The notes below the pieces were generated by a model. The model saw only the letters and a list, made by a program, of their open reading frames with translations. It searched no databases and had not been told where the DNA came from. A program made the translations under genes and the position numbers. 7,595 nucleotides of DNA from Pseudomonadota bacterium (GTDB taxonomy: Bacteria; Pseudomonadota; Alphaproteobacteria; Rhizobiales; Rhizobiaceae). Below are positions 1 through 7,218 of the stretch, piece by piece. Where the stretch lies: NCBI GenBank assembly GCA_023433855.1, contig JAEYTV010000336.1:1-7595 (forward strand), written 5' to 3'. Position 1 is the stretch's first letter. Each line of letters starts with the position of its first letter.

Positions 1-1
1 T

Positions 2-853
2 GTGTATAACACACAGACGATGGAGCGCGCGGCGCTCGACCGCAACACGTCCCCCGAGCAGCTGTAACTGGCCGATGAGCTGAAAGAGGCCGGTATCCTC
101 ACGACGCGGTTCAACTGGGATTTCTTCACCGCTCCGGACGCATCCGATACCCGGCCGGAGGCATCCGGTCTCGGCGTCGCGATCCTCGGCTCCGCCTACA
201 TGATGATGATCGTTCTCGTCCTTTCGCTGCCGATCGGCGTCGCGACTTCGATCTACCTGGAGGAGTTCGCGCCAAAGAACCGCTTCACCGACCTGATCGA
301 GGTGAACATCGCCAACCTCGCGGCGGTCCCCTCGATCGTCTTCGGCATCCTCGGCCTAGCCGCCTTCATCAACTTCATGGGACTTCCGCAGTCGGCGCCG
401 ATCGTCGGCGGCCTGGTCCTGACGCTGATGACGCTGCCGACGATCATCATTGCGACGCGGGCGGCCCTGAAAGCCGTTCCCCCGTCGATCCGCGACGCGG
501 CGCTCGGCGTCGGTGCCTCGAAGATGCAGTCGGTCTTCCATCATGTCCTGCCGCTCGCCATGCCCGGCATCCTGACGGGCACGATCATCGGCCTTGCCCA
601 GGCGCTCGGCGAGACGGCGCCGCTGCTCCTGATCGGCATGGTTGCCTTCGTGCGGGAATATCCCGCCGCGCCGCCCGAGGGCTTCTTCGATCCCGCGTCC
701 GCCCTGCCGGTGCAGGTCTACAACTGGACCCAGCGCGGAGACCCTGCTTTTGTGGAACGTGCATCGGGTGCGATTATCGTTCTGCTTGTATTCCTTCTGG
801 TCATGAACCTCGTGGCCGTCATTCTACGTCGCCGTTTCGAGCGTCGGTGGTAA
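2..853 (+). pseudogene. pstA: Phosphate ABC transporter permease PstA, 5'-truncated by the window and interrupted by an in-frame stop
   Basis: PstA is one of the two inner-membrane permease subunits (with PstC) of the high-affinity phosphate importer PstSCAB. The frame is open from base 2 (reading VYNTQTMERAALDRN...) to a TAA at 65-67, then continues in the same frame to TAA 851-853. Sequence on both sides of the TAA reads as PstA: a soluble N-terminal stretch, then membrane segments beginning near base 167. The EAA loop that docks on PstB lies at about 494-574 (DAALGVGAS...LPLAMPG), followed by GLAQALGETAPLLLIG and a last membrane helix ending in RRRFERRW. The first in-frame ATG after the stop is at 200, inside the first membrane helix; I find no ATG, GTG or TTG in frame between 68 and 200. 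A restart there would leave 217 residues, against 296 in E. coli and more in rhizobia, without the soluble region. The identity is secure. Whether the stop is real, suppressed or a sequencing error cannot be told from one sequence. Confidence 0.9.
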
Positions 854-865
854 GGAGAGAGCGAG

Positions 866-1681
<816 letters not shown>

Positions 1682-1724
1682 TCAGCGAGCGTTGTCGGGT
1701 TCGGAAACAGGAAGGAACAGGATC

Positions 1725-2438
1725 ATGTCATCCACTCACATCATGTCGGCATACGACGAGGAACTGAAATATCTCAGCCGCCGGATTTCGGAGATGGGCG
1801 GGCTTGCAGAGCAGATGTGTGCCGATGCCGTCCGTGCACTGGTGAACTCTGACGGGGCGCTTGCGCAAAAGGTCATCTCAGACGATGTGATTCTCGACCA
1901 CGCCGAACGCGAGATCCAGGACAAGGCAATCGTCACCATCGCCAAGCGGCAACCCATGGCAGCCGACCTTCGCGAGATCGTCGGCACATTGAGGATCGCG
2001 GCTGATCTGGAGCGCGTGGGGGACCTCGGAAAGAACACGGCAAAGCGCGTGATCGCGGTTCAGGGAACCGGCGTGCCCCGCAAGCTTGCCCGTGGCCTCG
2101 AACATCTGTCCGATCTTGCGCTGACGCAGCTCAAGGAAGTGCTGGACGTTTACGCCAGCCGCTCTGCCGAAAAGGCGGAGGCCATTCGCCTCCGGGACGA
2201 GGAGATCGACGCGATGTATACCTCGCTGTTCCGCGAGCTCCTGACCTACATGATGGAGGATCCACGCAACATCACGACATGCACGCATCTGCTGTTCTGT
2301 GCCAAGAATATCGAACGCATCGGGGATCACGCCACCAACATCGCCGAGACGATCTATTACATGACGACCGGTGCCCAGCCTGAAGGCGAGCGTCCCAAGG
2401 ACGACACGTCAAATACCCTCGGGGCAATCACGCAGTAA
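1725..2438 (+). CDS. phoU: Phosphate signalling complex protein PhoU
   Basis: PhoU is a soluble regulator that sits between the Pst transporter and the sensor kinase PhoR and keeps PhoB inactive when phosphate is plentiful. The 237-residue product shows the two repeated PhoU domains, each a three-helix bundle with a metal-cluster motif: DLERVGDLGKNTAKR (Glu96...Asp100) and NIERIGDHATNIAE (Glu197...Asp201). Length matches the family. The frame is open upstream to 1557 inside pstB, but that part reads as arginine- and serine-rich shadow sequence. I chose ATG 1725 because it has GAAGGA (1711-1716) in front and begins MSSTHIMSAYDEELKYL, the usual start of rhizobial PhoU. A second ATG at codon 7 (1743) is less well placed. 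It lies 43 bases after pstB and 16 before phoB. Loss of PhoU usually gives constitutive Pho expression, so an intact phoU beside a broken pstA is notable. Confidence 0.97.
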   Translation: MSSTHIMSAYDEELKYLSRRISEMGGLAEQMCADAVRALVNSDGALAQKVISDDVILDHAEREIQDKAIVTIAKRQPMAADLREIVGTLRIAADLERVGDLGKNTAKRVIAVQGTGVPRKLARGLEHLSDLALTQLKEVLDVYASRSAEKAEAIRLRDEEIDAMYTSLFRELLTYMMEDPRNITTCTHLLFCAKNIERIGDHATNIAETIYYMTTGAQPEGERPKDDTSNTLGAITQ

Positions 2439-2454
2439 GGCTGGAGCACCGCGA

Positions 2455-3141
2455 ATGCTGCCAAGGATAACCGTCGTTGAAGATGAAGAGGCACTGAGCG
2501 TTCTTCTTCGGTATAATCTGGAAGCCGAGGGCTATGACGTGGAGACGATCCTCCGTGGTGACGAGGCCGAGATCCGTCTTCAGGAACGGACTCCGGATCT
2601 TCTGATCCTGGATTGGATGCTGCCTGGCGTTTCAGGGATCGAGCTTTGCCGGCGGTTGCGCCAGCGGCCTGGCACCGAGCGCATGCCGATCATCATGCTG
2701 ACTGCGCGGGGAGAGGAAAGCGAACGCGTGCGAGGCTTGTCCACGGGCGCCGACGATTATGTCGTGAAGCCCTTCTCGACCCCGGAACTGATGGCGCGCG
2801 TCAAGGCCATGTTGCGGCGAGCCCGTCCGGAGGTCCTATCCACCGTTCTGCGTTGCGGCGACATCGAACTCGATCGGGAAACACATCGGGTCCACCGCAA
2901 GAGCCGCGAGGTTCGGCTAGGCCCCACCGAGTTCCGTCTGCTGGAGTTCCTGATGTTGTCTCCCGGACGTGTCTTCTCTCGTTCCCAGCTCCTGGACGGC
3001 GTCTGGGGTCATGACATCTATGTGGACGAGCGGACGGTCGATGTTCATGTCGGGCGGTTGCGCAAGGCGCTGAATTTCTCAAACATGCAGGACGTCATCA
3101 GAACCGTGCGAGGTGCCGGCTACTCGATGGAAGCTCGCTAG
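2455..3141 (+). CDS. phoB: Phosphate regulon response regulator PhoB
   Basis: PhoB is the OmpR-type response regulator that, once phosphorylated by PhoR, binds Pho boxes and activates phosphate-starvation genes including pst itself. The 228-residue product has a receiver domain (about 3-120) with acidic pocket Glu9/Asp10, phospho-acceptor Asp53 in LLILDWMLPGVSG, switch Thr83 and Lys105 in VVKPFS. A winged-helix DNA-binding domain (about 133-226) follows, with LGPTEFRLLEFL and the recognition helix region DERTVDVHVGRLRKAL (191-206). The frame extends upstream to 2371 inside phoU, but ATG 2455 is the natural start: MLPRITVVEDEEALSVLLRYNLEAEG is where receiver homology begins, and TGGAG (2442-2446) is 8 bases upstream. 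It is the last gene of the + strand run. The partner kinase gene phoR is not in the window; in rhizobia it normally lies upstream of pstS. Confidence 0.97.
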   Translation: MLPRITVVEDEEALSVLLRYNLEAEGYDVETILRGDEAEIRLQERTPDLLILDWMLPGVSGIELCRRLRQRPGTERMPIIMLTARGEESERVRGLSTGADDYVVKPFSTPELMARVKAMLRRARPEVLSTVLRCGDIELDRETHRVHRKSREVRLGPTEFRLLEFLMLSPGRVFSRSQLLDGVWGHDIYVDERTVDVHVGRLRKALNFSNMQDVIRTVRGAGYSMEAR

Positions 3142-3167
3142 AACGACTTCCACCCGAATGGAGCCAA

Positions 3168-3199
3168 TCCGAACGCAGGAGACAGAGGCCTGGTTTGGA
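3168..3199. terminator. Possible hairpin between convergent phoB and exporter genes
   Basis: The 82-base gap between the phoB stop and the exporter stop holds one fair hairpin: TCCGAAC-G-CAGG pairs with CCTG-GTTTGGA around a 9-base loop. That gives 11 base pairs with one bulged G and one G-T pair. No T-run follows on either strand, so it is not a classical intrinsic terminator. Its position between convergent genes is the main support. Confidence 0.25.
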
Positions 3200-3223
3200 C
3201 ACTCTGGGCGCAAAATTCGAAGT

Positions 3224-5122
3224 TCAGGTGGCCTGGTCGGTTACAGCCCCTTCGAGCACGTCCTCGGGGATATCGTCGAAGGACGAGTAGTTGAGATTGT
3301 AGAGCTTTGAATAGAGCTTACCGTTCTTCATCAACTCGCGGTGGTTGCCGCTTTCGATCAGTTCGCCGTTCTGCAGTACGATGATCCTGTCCGCCTCGCG
3401 GATCGTAGCCAACCGGTGGGCAATGACGAGGCCGGTTCGGCCTTCCAGCAGTTTCACCAGCGCCTTCTGGATCAGCATTTCGGTATAACTGTCGATATTG
3501 GCCGTCGCCTCGTCAAGCACCAGGATCTTCGCGTCCGCCACCAGCGCACGGGCAAAGCTCAAAAGCTGCCTCTGGCCGAGCGAGAGGTTGCCGCCGCGCT
3601 GGCCGAGTTCGGCATCGTAGCCGCCCGGCATGCGCATGATGAAGTCATGCGCGCCGACCGCCTTGGCGGCCTCTACCACCTGTTGGCGGGTGGCATCCGT
3701 CCTGTGGTAGCGGATGTTCTCGAACACCGTGCCGGTGAACAGGAAGAGCTCCTGCAGCACCATCGCGATCTGGCGTCCAAGCGAATCCTGGGTAAGGTCC
3801 CTGACGTCGTGACCGCCGACCAGAACCTGGCCTTCCTGCACCTCGTAGAAGCGATGGATCAGCGACATGCAGCTCGACTTGCCGCTGCCGGTCGGTCCGA
3901 CCAGGGCCACCGTTTCTCCAGGGTTCACTCTGAAGCTGACGTGCTTCAGGACGGGATGTTTCGGATTGTAGCCGAAGACGACGTCCCGGAACTCCACCGA
4001 TCCATCCATCTCGGGTGAAAGAGCCTTGGCGTCCGGTGCATCTTTGATATCGATCGGCACGTCAAGCACTTCCGTCAGCCGCTGGCCGGATGCCATGGCA
4101 CGCTGCATGACCGAATATTGCAGCGTCAGCGAGCGGATCGGGTCGAAGAAGCGCTGGATGTAGAAGAGGAAGGCGACCATGACGCCGACGTCGAGCGCCT
4201 GGTTCAGGACCCGCGAACCGCCGACGACGATGACCAGCGCCATCGCGAGCCCCGTCAGCGAGTCGACGATCGGTACCATCACCTGGGCATATCGGGCCGC
4301 TGCAAGATGCGCTTTCAGGTTGGCGCGCGCTTTGTCGTCATAGAGCATGAAGTTGACCCGCTCGCGGTCCATGCTCTGCACCGCACGCACGCCGTGGATG
4401 GCTTCGGCGAGTGCGCCAGCCGCAACCGAATTCGTCTCGTGCGCCGCCATGAAGGCTTTGCGCGCCCGCGGCAGCCAAAAGAGACGCACGATAAATAGCA
4501 CCGGCAGAGTGGAGAGCGTCAGCAGGCCGAGCTTGAAGTCGAGCGTCAGCATTACGATGATGATGCCGAAGAGGAGTACGATGTCGCCGAGCGAAAGTAC
4601 CGAGGTTTCAAGGAACTCCTGCATCGAATTGACGTCGCCCTGAAGGCGTGACATCAGGCGCCCAACCTCCGTCTTGTCCATCCACGAGAGCGAGACCCGC
4701 TGCAGATGCGAGAACATCGCCTTGCGGATGTCGAAGAGCACGTCTTCGGCAACATTGCCGACCAGCATTTCCTGGGCGTAGCTCGCCGCGAAATTGACCA
4801 AGACGGCAACGACGAACGCGACCATGGTCCAGATTAACACGGAAGGTGCATCGTCACCCGAGTGCATGCCGTGGTCGATGGCATAGCGGATGATCAGGGG
4901 AATCGACAGTTGCATGGCGGTGAAGATCAGGACGGCGGTAACCGCCCAGTAGATCTTCACCTTGTAGGGCCGGACGAACGCCCAGATGCGCATGATGATG
5001 TTGCCGTCGAAGACCTTGCCGAAGATTTCCTCTTCGATGCGGTGTGAGCCGACGACGGCGCGGGGGGGGCGCCTTCCGTCTTCGCGAATATCGGGACGCT
5101 CGGTTTCCAGTTCCTCGGCCAT
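3224..5122 (-). CDS. ABC exporter half-transporter, subunit with catalytic Glu and altered signature (LSLGQ)
   Basis: This is a 632-residue half-transporter: an inner-membrane exporter domain (type IV fold, six helices, about 45-330) followed by an ATPase domain (about 375-610). Motifs seen: Walker A GPTGSGKS (409-416), Q-loop Gln457, X-loop ELGQRG (505-510; the usual form is VGERG), signature LSLGQRQ (513-519; usual LSGGQ), Walker B ILVLDEAT with catalytic Glu538, and H-loop His569. The signature Gly-to-Leu change and the altered X-loop mark this subunit as contributing to the degenerate ATP site of a heterodimer; its own Walker B belongs to the active site. It is the second gene of the operon, starting 11 bases after the upstream partner with GGGAGGA just before ATG 5122. 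Residues 1-40 are a charged soluble leader, encoded in part by a run of eight C on the coding strand. The family includes multidrug and lipid exporters; the substrate cannot be read from sequence, so I give no symbol. Confidence 0.93.
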   Translation of the reverse strand: MAEELETERPDIREDGRRPPRAVVGSHRIEEEIFGKVFDGNIIMRIWAFVRPYKVKIYWAVTAVLIFTAMQLSIPLIIRYAIDHGMHSGDDAPSVLIWTMVAFVVAVLVNFAASYAQEMLVGNVAEDVLFDIRKAMFSHLQRVSLSWMDKTEVGRLMSRLQGDVNSMQEFLETSVLSLGDIVLLFGIIIVMLTLDFKLGLLTLSTLPVLFIVRLFWLPRARKAFMAAHETNSVAAGALAEAIHGVRAVQSMDRERVNFMLYDDKARANLKAHLAAARYAQVMVPIVDSLTGLAMALVIVVGGSRVLNQALDVGVMVAFLFYIQRFFDPIRSLTLQYSVMQRAMASGQRLTEVLDVPIDIKDAPDAKALSPEMDGSVEFRDVVFGYNPKHPVLKHVSFRVNPGETVALVGPTGSGKSSCMSLIHRFYEVQEGQVLVGGHDVRDLTQDSLGRQIAMVLQELFLFTGTVFENIRYHRTDATRQQVVEAAKAVGAHDFIMRMPGGYDAELGQRGGNLSLGQRQLLSFARALVADAKILVLDEATANIDSYTEMLIQKALVKLLEGRTGLVIAHRLATIREADRIIVLQNGELIESGNHRELMKNGKLYSKLYNLNYSSFDDIPEDVLEGAVTDQAT

Positions 5123-5133
5123 TTCGTCCTCCC

Positions 5134-6996
5134 TCAGGCGCTCAGAGCGTCGTCGCCGGGACGCACCTGCAGATCGTAGAGCGCCTTGTAGCGGCCGCCG
5201 AGCGCAAGCAGTTCCTCATGCGAGCCGCTCTCGACGATGCGACCTTCTTCCATGAACAGGATCCTGTCCGCATGCATCAGCGAACTCAGCCGATGGGCGA
5301 CGATGATCGTCACCCGGTCGGCTGCGTATTTGCGCATGGCGCTGCGAATGCGCTGCTCGGTACCGGCGTCGATGGCAGCGGTTGAATCGTCGAACACCAT
5401 CACGGCGGGGCGCAGCATCAGGGCGCGTGCGATCGACAGGCGCTGGCGCTGGCCGCCGGAAAGCGAGACGCCACGTTCGCCCACCACCGTCTCGTACCCG
5501 GCCGGCAGGCCGAGGACGTAGTTGTGGAGCTGGGCGCTTTCGCTGGCACGCTCGATGCGCGGCTCCTGCGCCCAGGGATCACCGTAGGCGATGTTGTTCT
5601 CGATGGTCGTCGTGAACAGGAAGCTGTCCTGTTGCACCACCGCGACGGAGCGGCGCAGCGATTGTAGCGTCGCCCCCCGGATGTCCTGGCCATCGATGGT
5701 GATCCGGCCGCCGGTGACGTCGTAGAAGCGGGGTATGAGGTGCGCGAGCGTGGACTTGCCGCTTCCGGGCGGGCCGACGATGCCGATGGTTTCCCCACGC
5801 TTGGCCTCGAAGGAGACGTCGGTGAGAACCTCGCGTTCTTCGGTATTGGGATAGGCGAAGCGGACGTTCTCGAATCGCAATGTCCCGTCGGTGATCTTCA
5901 GATCCTTCGCGTCTTCGTCGTCCTTGATGGCGATGTCGAGATCCAACAGTGCGAAGAGACGAGCGCCGCAGGTGGAGGCTCTGGCGAACGCATTCACCAT
6001 CAGACCGAGCTGACGCACCGGCATCTGCAGGATGGTCATGAAGGTGAGGAATGAGGTGAGCGTGCCAACAGTCATCTCGCCGGCCATGACCTTGCCGCCG
6101 CCGACCCAGAGAACCAGGGCCATGGCCAGGAAGAACGAGAGGGTCATTGCACTGGTATTGATCACCCGGATCCCGACGCGCTGGTGCGCAAGCGATACCG
6201 CGCTTTTCGATGCATGTTCGAACTTGTCCAGCTCGTAGTCCTGGGCTGCGAAAGCGCGCACGACCCGGATACCCGCGAGGTTTTCCTCCATCACACGGGT
6301 CAGCACCTGCAGCCGTTCCTGCAGGACGAGCCATGTGGCGCGCAGCCTCAGTTGCGCGACGGAAGAGCGCCAGCCAACGAAAGGCACGAAACTGAGTGCA
6401 AGGAGGCCGAGCACCACGTCCGTCGACAGAAGCAGATAGGCGCCGAGCCCGATCAGCGTGGTCAGCAGGATCATACGCACAAGTGCGGTGGAGAAGTACA
6501 TCCGCACCCCTTCGAGATCGAGGAGCCCGACCGTGATCAGGTCTCCCGAATGCATGCTGTCGTGGAAGCTGAAGGACAGCCGCTGGATCTTCTCGTAACA
6601 GGCGAGCCGCAGCCTGTAGCCCATGTGGTGTCCGACGGCTTCGCTGAAATAGTTCTGGACGAGGGTGAAGAGCCCCCGCAGGACGCTGGCGCCGAGCAGG
6701 AGCAGGGCAGTGGAGAGAAGTGCATCCTGCGCGGCCTGGCCGGCACGGCCGCCGGTCAGCACCACCTGCGTCTGATCCACCGCGTGGCCCAGCAACTGAG
6801 GGATCATGAGTTGAAAGGCTGATGCTATCAGCGTCGCCCCGATTGCCAAACCCGACTGCCAAGGGTGGCGGAATGCCATGACGGTAATGCGGGTCAGGAT
6901 CGAAAAGCCCTTGCCCCAACCCGCCGAATTCGCGAGCGCCAGCGAAACTGAAGGCTTCACGGCGCGAACTGTTGCATCGCTGCTCACGGTTTTCAT
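5134..6996 (-). CDS. ABC exporter half-transporter, subunit with canonical LSGGQ but Asp in place of catalytic Glu
   Basis: This 620-residue product has a cytoplasmic N-terminus of about 40 residues, six predicted membrane helices (about 45-67, 92-115, 165-207 as a pair, 283-330 as a pair) and a C-terminal ATPase domain (about 372-610). Motifs: Walker A GPPGSGKST (408-416), Q-loop Gln456, X-loop VVGERG (504-509), signature LSGGQRQR (512-519), Walker B VMVFDDST with Asp537 where Glu is normal, and H-loop His568. The Glu-to-Asp change is the classic mark of the degenerate-site subunit in heterodimeric exporters such as BmrC/BmrD, LmrC/LmrD and TM287/TM288. It is the first gene of the operon with 3224-5122. 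The start is uncertain: ATG 6996 has only GGA directly adjacent, while GTG at 6987 (codon 4) would have that GGA 9 bases upstream. An in-frame TAG lies further upstream, with no ATG, GTG or TTG between. Likely an efflux pump; substrate unknown. Confidence 0.93.
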   Translation of the reverse strand: MKTVSSDATVRAVKPSVSLALANSAGWGKGFSILTRITVMAFRHPWQSGLAIGATLIASAFQLMIPQLLGHAVDQTQVVLTGGRAGQAAQDALLSTALLLLGASVLRGLFTLVQNYFSEAVGHHMGYRLRLACYEKIQRLSFSFHDSMHSGDLITVGLLDLEGVRMYFSTALVRMILLTTLIGLGAYLLLSTDVVLGLLALSFVPFVGWRSSVAQLRLRATWLVLQERLQVLTRVMEENLAGIRVVRAFAAQDYELDKFEHASKSAVSLAHQRVGIRVINTSAMTLSFFLAMALVLWVGGGKVMAGEMTVGTLTSFLTFMTILQMPVRQLGLMVNAFARASTCGARLFALLDLDIAIKDDEDAKDLKITDGTLRFENVRFAYPNTEEREVLTDVSFEAKRGETIGIVGPPGSGKSTLAHLIPRFYDVTGGRITIDGQDIRGATLQSLRRSVAVVQQDSFLFTTTIENNIAYGDPWAQEPRIERASESAQLHNYVLGLPAGYETVVGERGVSLSGGQRQRLSIARALMLRPAVMVFDDSTAAIDAGTEQRIRSAMRKYAADRVTIIVAHRLSSLMHADRILFMEEGRIVESGSHEELLALGGRYKALYDLQVRPGDDALSA

Positions 6997-7013
6997 TCCG
7001 AATGAATCAATGA

Positions 7014-7031
7014 ACCGGGCGGATGCCCGGT
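7014..7031 (-). promoter_or_regulatory. Hairpin in the 5' leader of the exporter operon
   Basis: A perfect 7-base inverted repeat, ACCGGGC and GCCCGGT around a 4-base loop, sits 17 bases upstream of ATG 6996 in the exporter leader. It is G+C-rich and stable as RNA. The bases between it and the start lack a clear Shine-Dalgarno sequence, so it may influence ribosome access. It might also be a chance palindrome in G+C-rich DNA. Confidence 0.4.
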
Positions 7032-7041
7032 GAAGAGGGTC

Positions 7042-7066
7042 GTTGTTGAGTCGGAGTCTCTACAAC
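7042..7066. promoter_or_regulatory. Interrupted palindrome, candidate operator
   Basis: A 25-base hyphenated palindrome: GTTGT-T-GAG, 7-base centre, CTC-T-ACAAC, with 8 of 9 arm positions complementary. Size and symmetry are compatible with binding by a dimeric repressor of the MarR or TetR type. It lies 46 to 70 bases upstream of the exporter start. No regulator gene is in the window, so this is inference from symmetry and position only. Confidence 0.35.
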
Positions 7067-7086
7067 TGTCTAGCGAACACAACTGT
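7062..7086. repeat. Two direct copies of ACAACTGT, 17 bases apart
   Basis: ACAACTGT occurs at 7062-7069 and 7079-7086. The first copy shares its ACAAC with the right arm of the palindrome at 7042-7066. The end of the second copy (ACTGTTCC, 7082-7089) has an inverted partner GGAACAGT at 7150-7157, just inside the possible leader ORF. The cluster suggests protein-binding sites in the divergent control region. Confidence 0.35.
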
Positions 7087-7093
7087 TCCGATC

Positions 7094-7110
7094 AGTCAAC
7101 GGATTTGACC
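7094..7110. promoter_or_regulatory. Back-to-back TTGAC elements, candidate divergent -35 boxes or operator
   Basis: TTGACT on the - strand (7099 to 7094) and TTGACC on the + strand (7105-7110) face away from each other, forming GTCAA-N5-TTGAC. Both match the -35 consensus TTGACA at five of six bases, and each points toward a gene: exporter to the left, dioxygenase to the right. I see no convincing -10 at 16-18 bases on either side; the best on the left is GCTAGA at spacing 19. The symmetry may therefore be an operator instead. Confidence 0.35.
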
Positions 7111-7147
7111 ACTCGCAGCCGATGCTGTCGGGAAGGATGTATTCACA

Positions 7148-7189
7148 ATGGAACAGTCTTTCCTTTCGCATTGTCTTGTTGGCATATGA
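7148..7189 (+). CDS. Possible 13-residue leader peptide
   Basis: A short ORF reads MEQSFLSHCLVGI and stops at TGA 7187-7189. It is preceded by a strong purine-rich ribosome site GGAAGGA (7131-7137) at 10 bases spacing, better than anything in front of the dioxygenase starts. Its stop overlaps the ATG at 7186 in an ATGA junction, the usual form of translational coupling, and that ATG is in frame with the dioxygenase gene. I do not recognise the peptide. It could be a coupled leader or a chance ORF in the 5' region; the ribosome site and the overlap are the only support. Confidence 0.3.
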   Translation: MEQSFLSHCLVGI

Positions 7190-7218
7190 AGGCGATCCTG
7201 TCCCCCGAAAGCGAGCAG

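Noticed and set aside
1725..1748. TGTCAT-like words near the phoU start as a possible Pho box
   Set aside because: The second half-site at the required 11-base spacing does not match, and the words overlap the phoU start codon rather than a promoter.
3341..4018. 225-codon open frame on the + strand opposite the second exporter gene
   Set aside because: Antisense to the ATPase domain and without its own ribosome site or family features; the - strand frame carries all conserved motifs.
5579..6919. 446-codon open frame on the - strand, in a different frame of the first exporter gene
   Set aside because: It is rich in Arg, Pro, His and Gly with no recognisable domain, as expected of a frame-shifted shadow of the real exporter frame.
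7062..7089. CTGT repeats upstream of the exporter as a possible Pho box
   Set aside because: The repeats are 17 bases apart instead of 11 and lack the TCAT ends, so PhoB control of the exporter is not supported.
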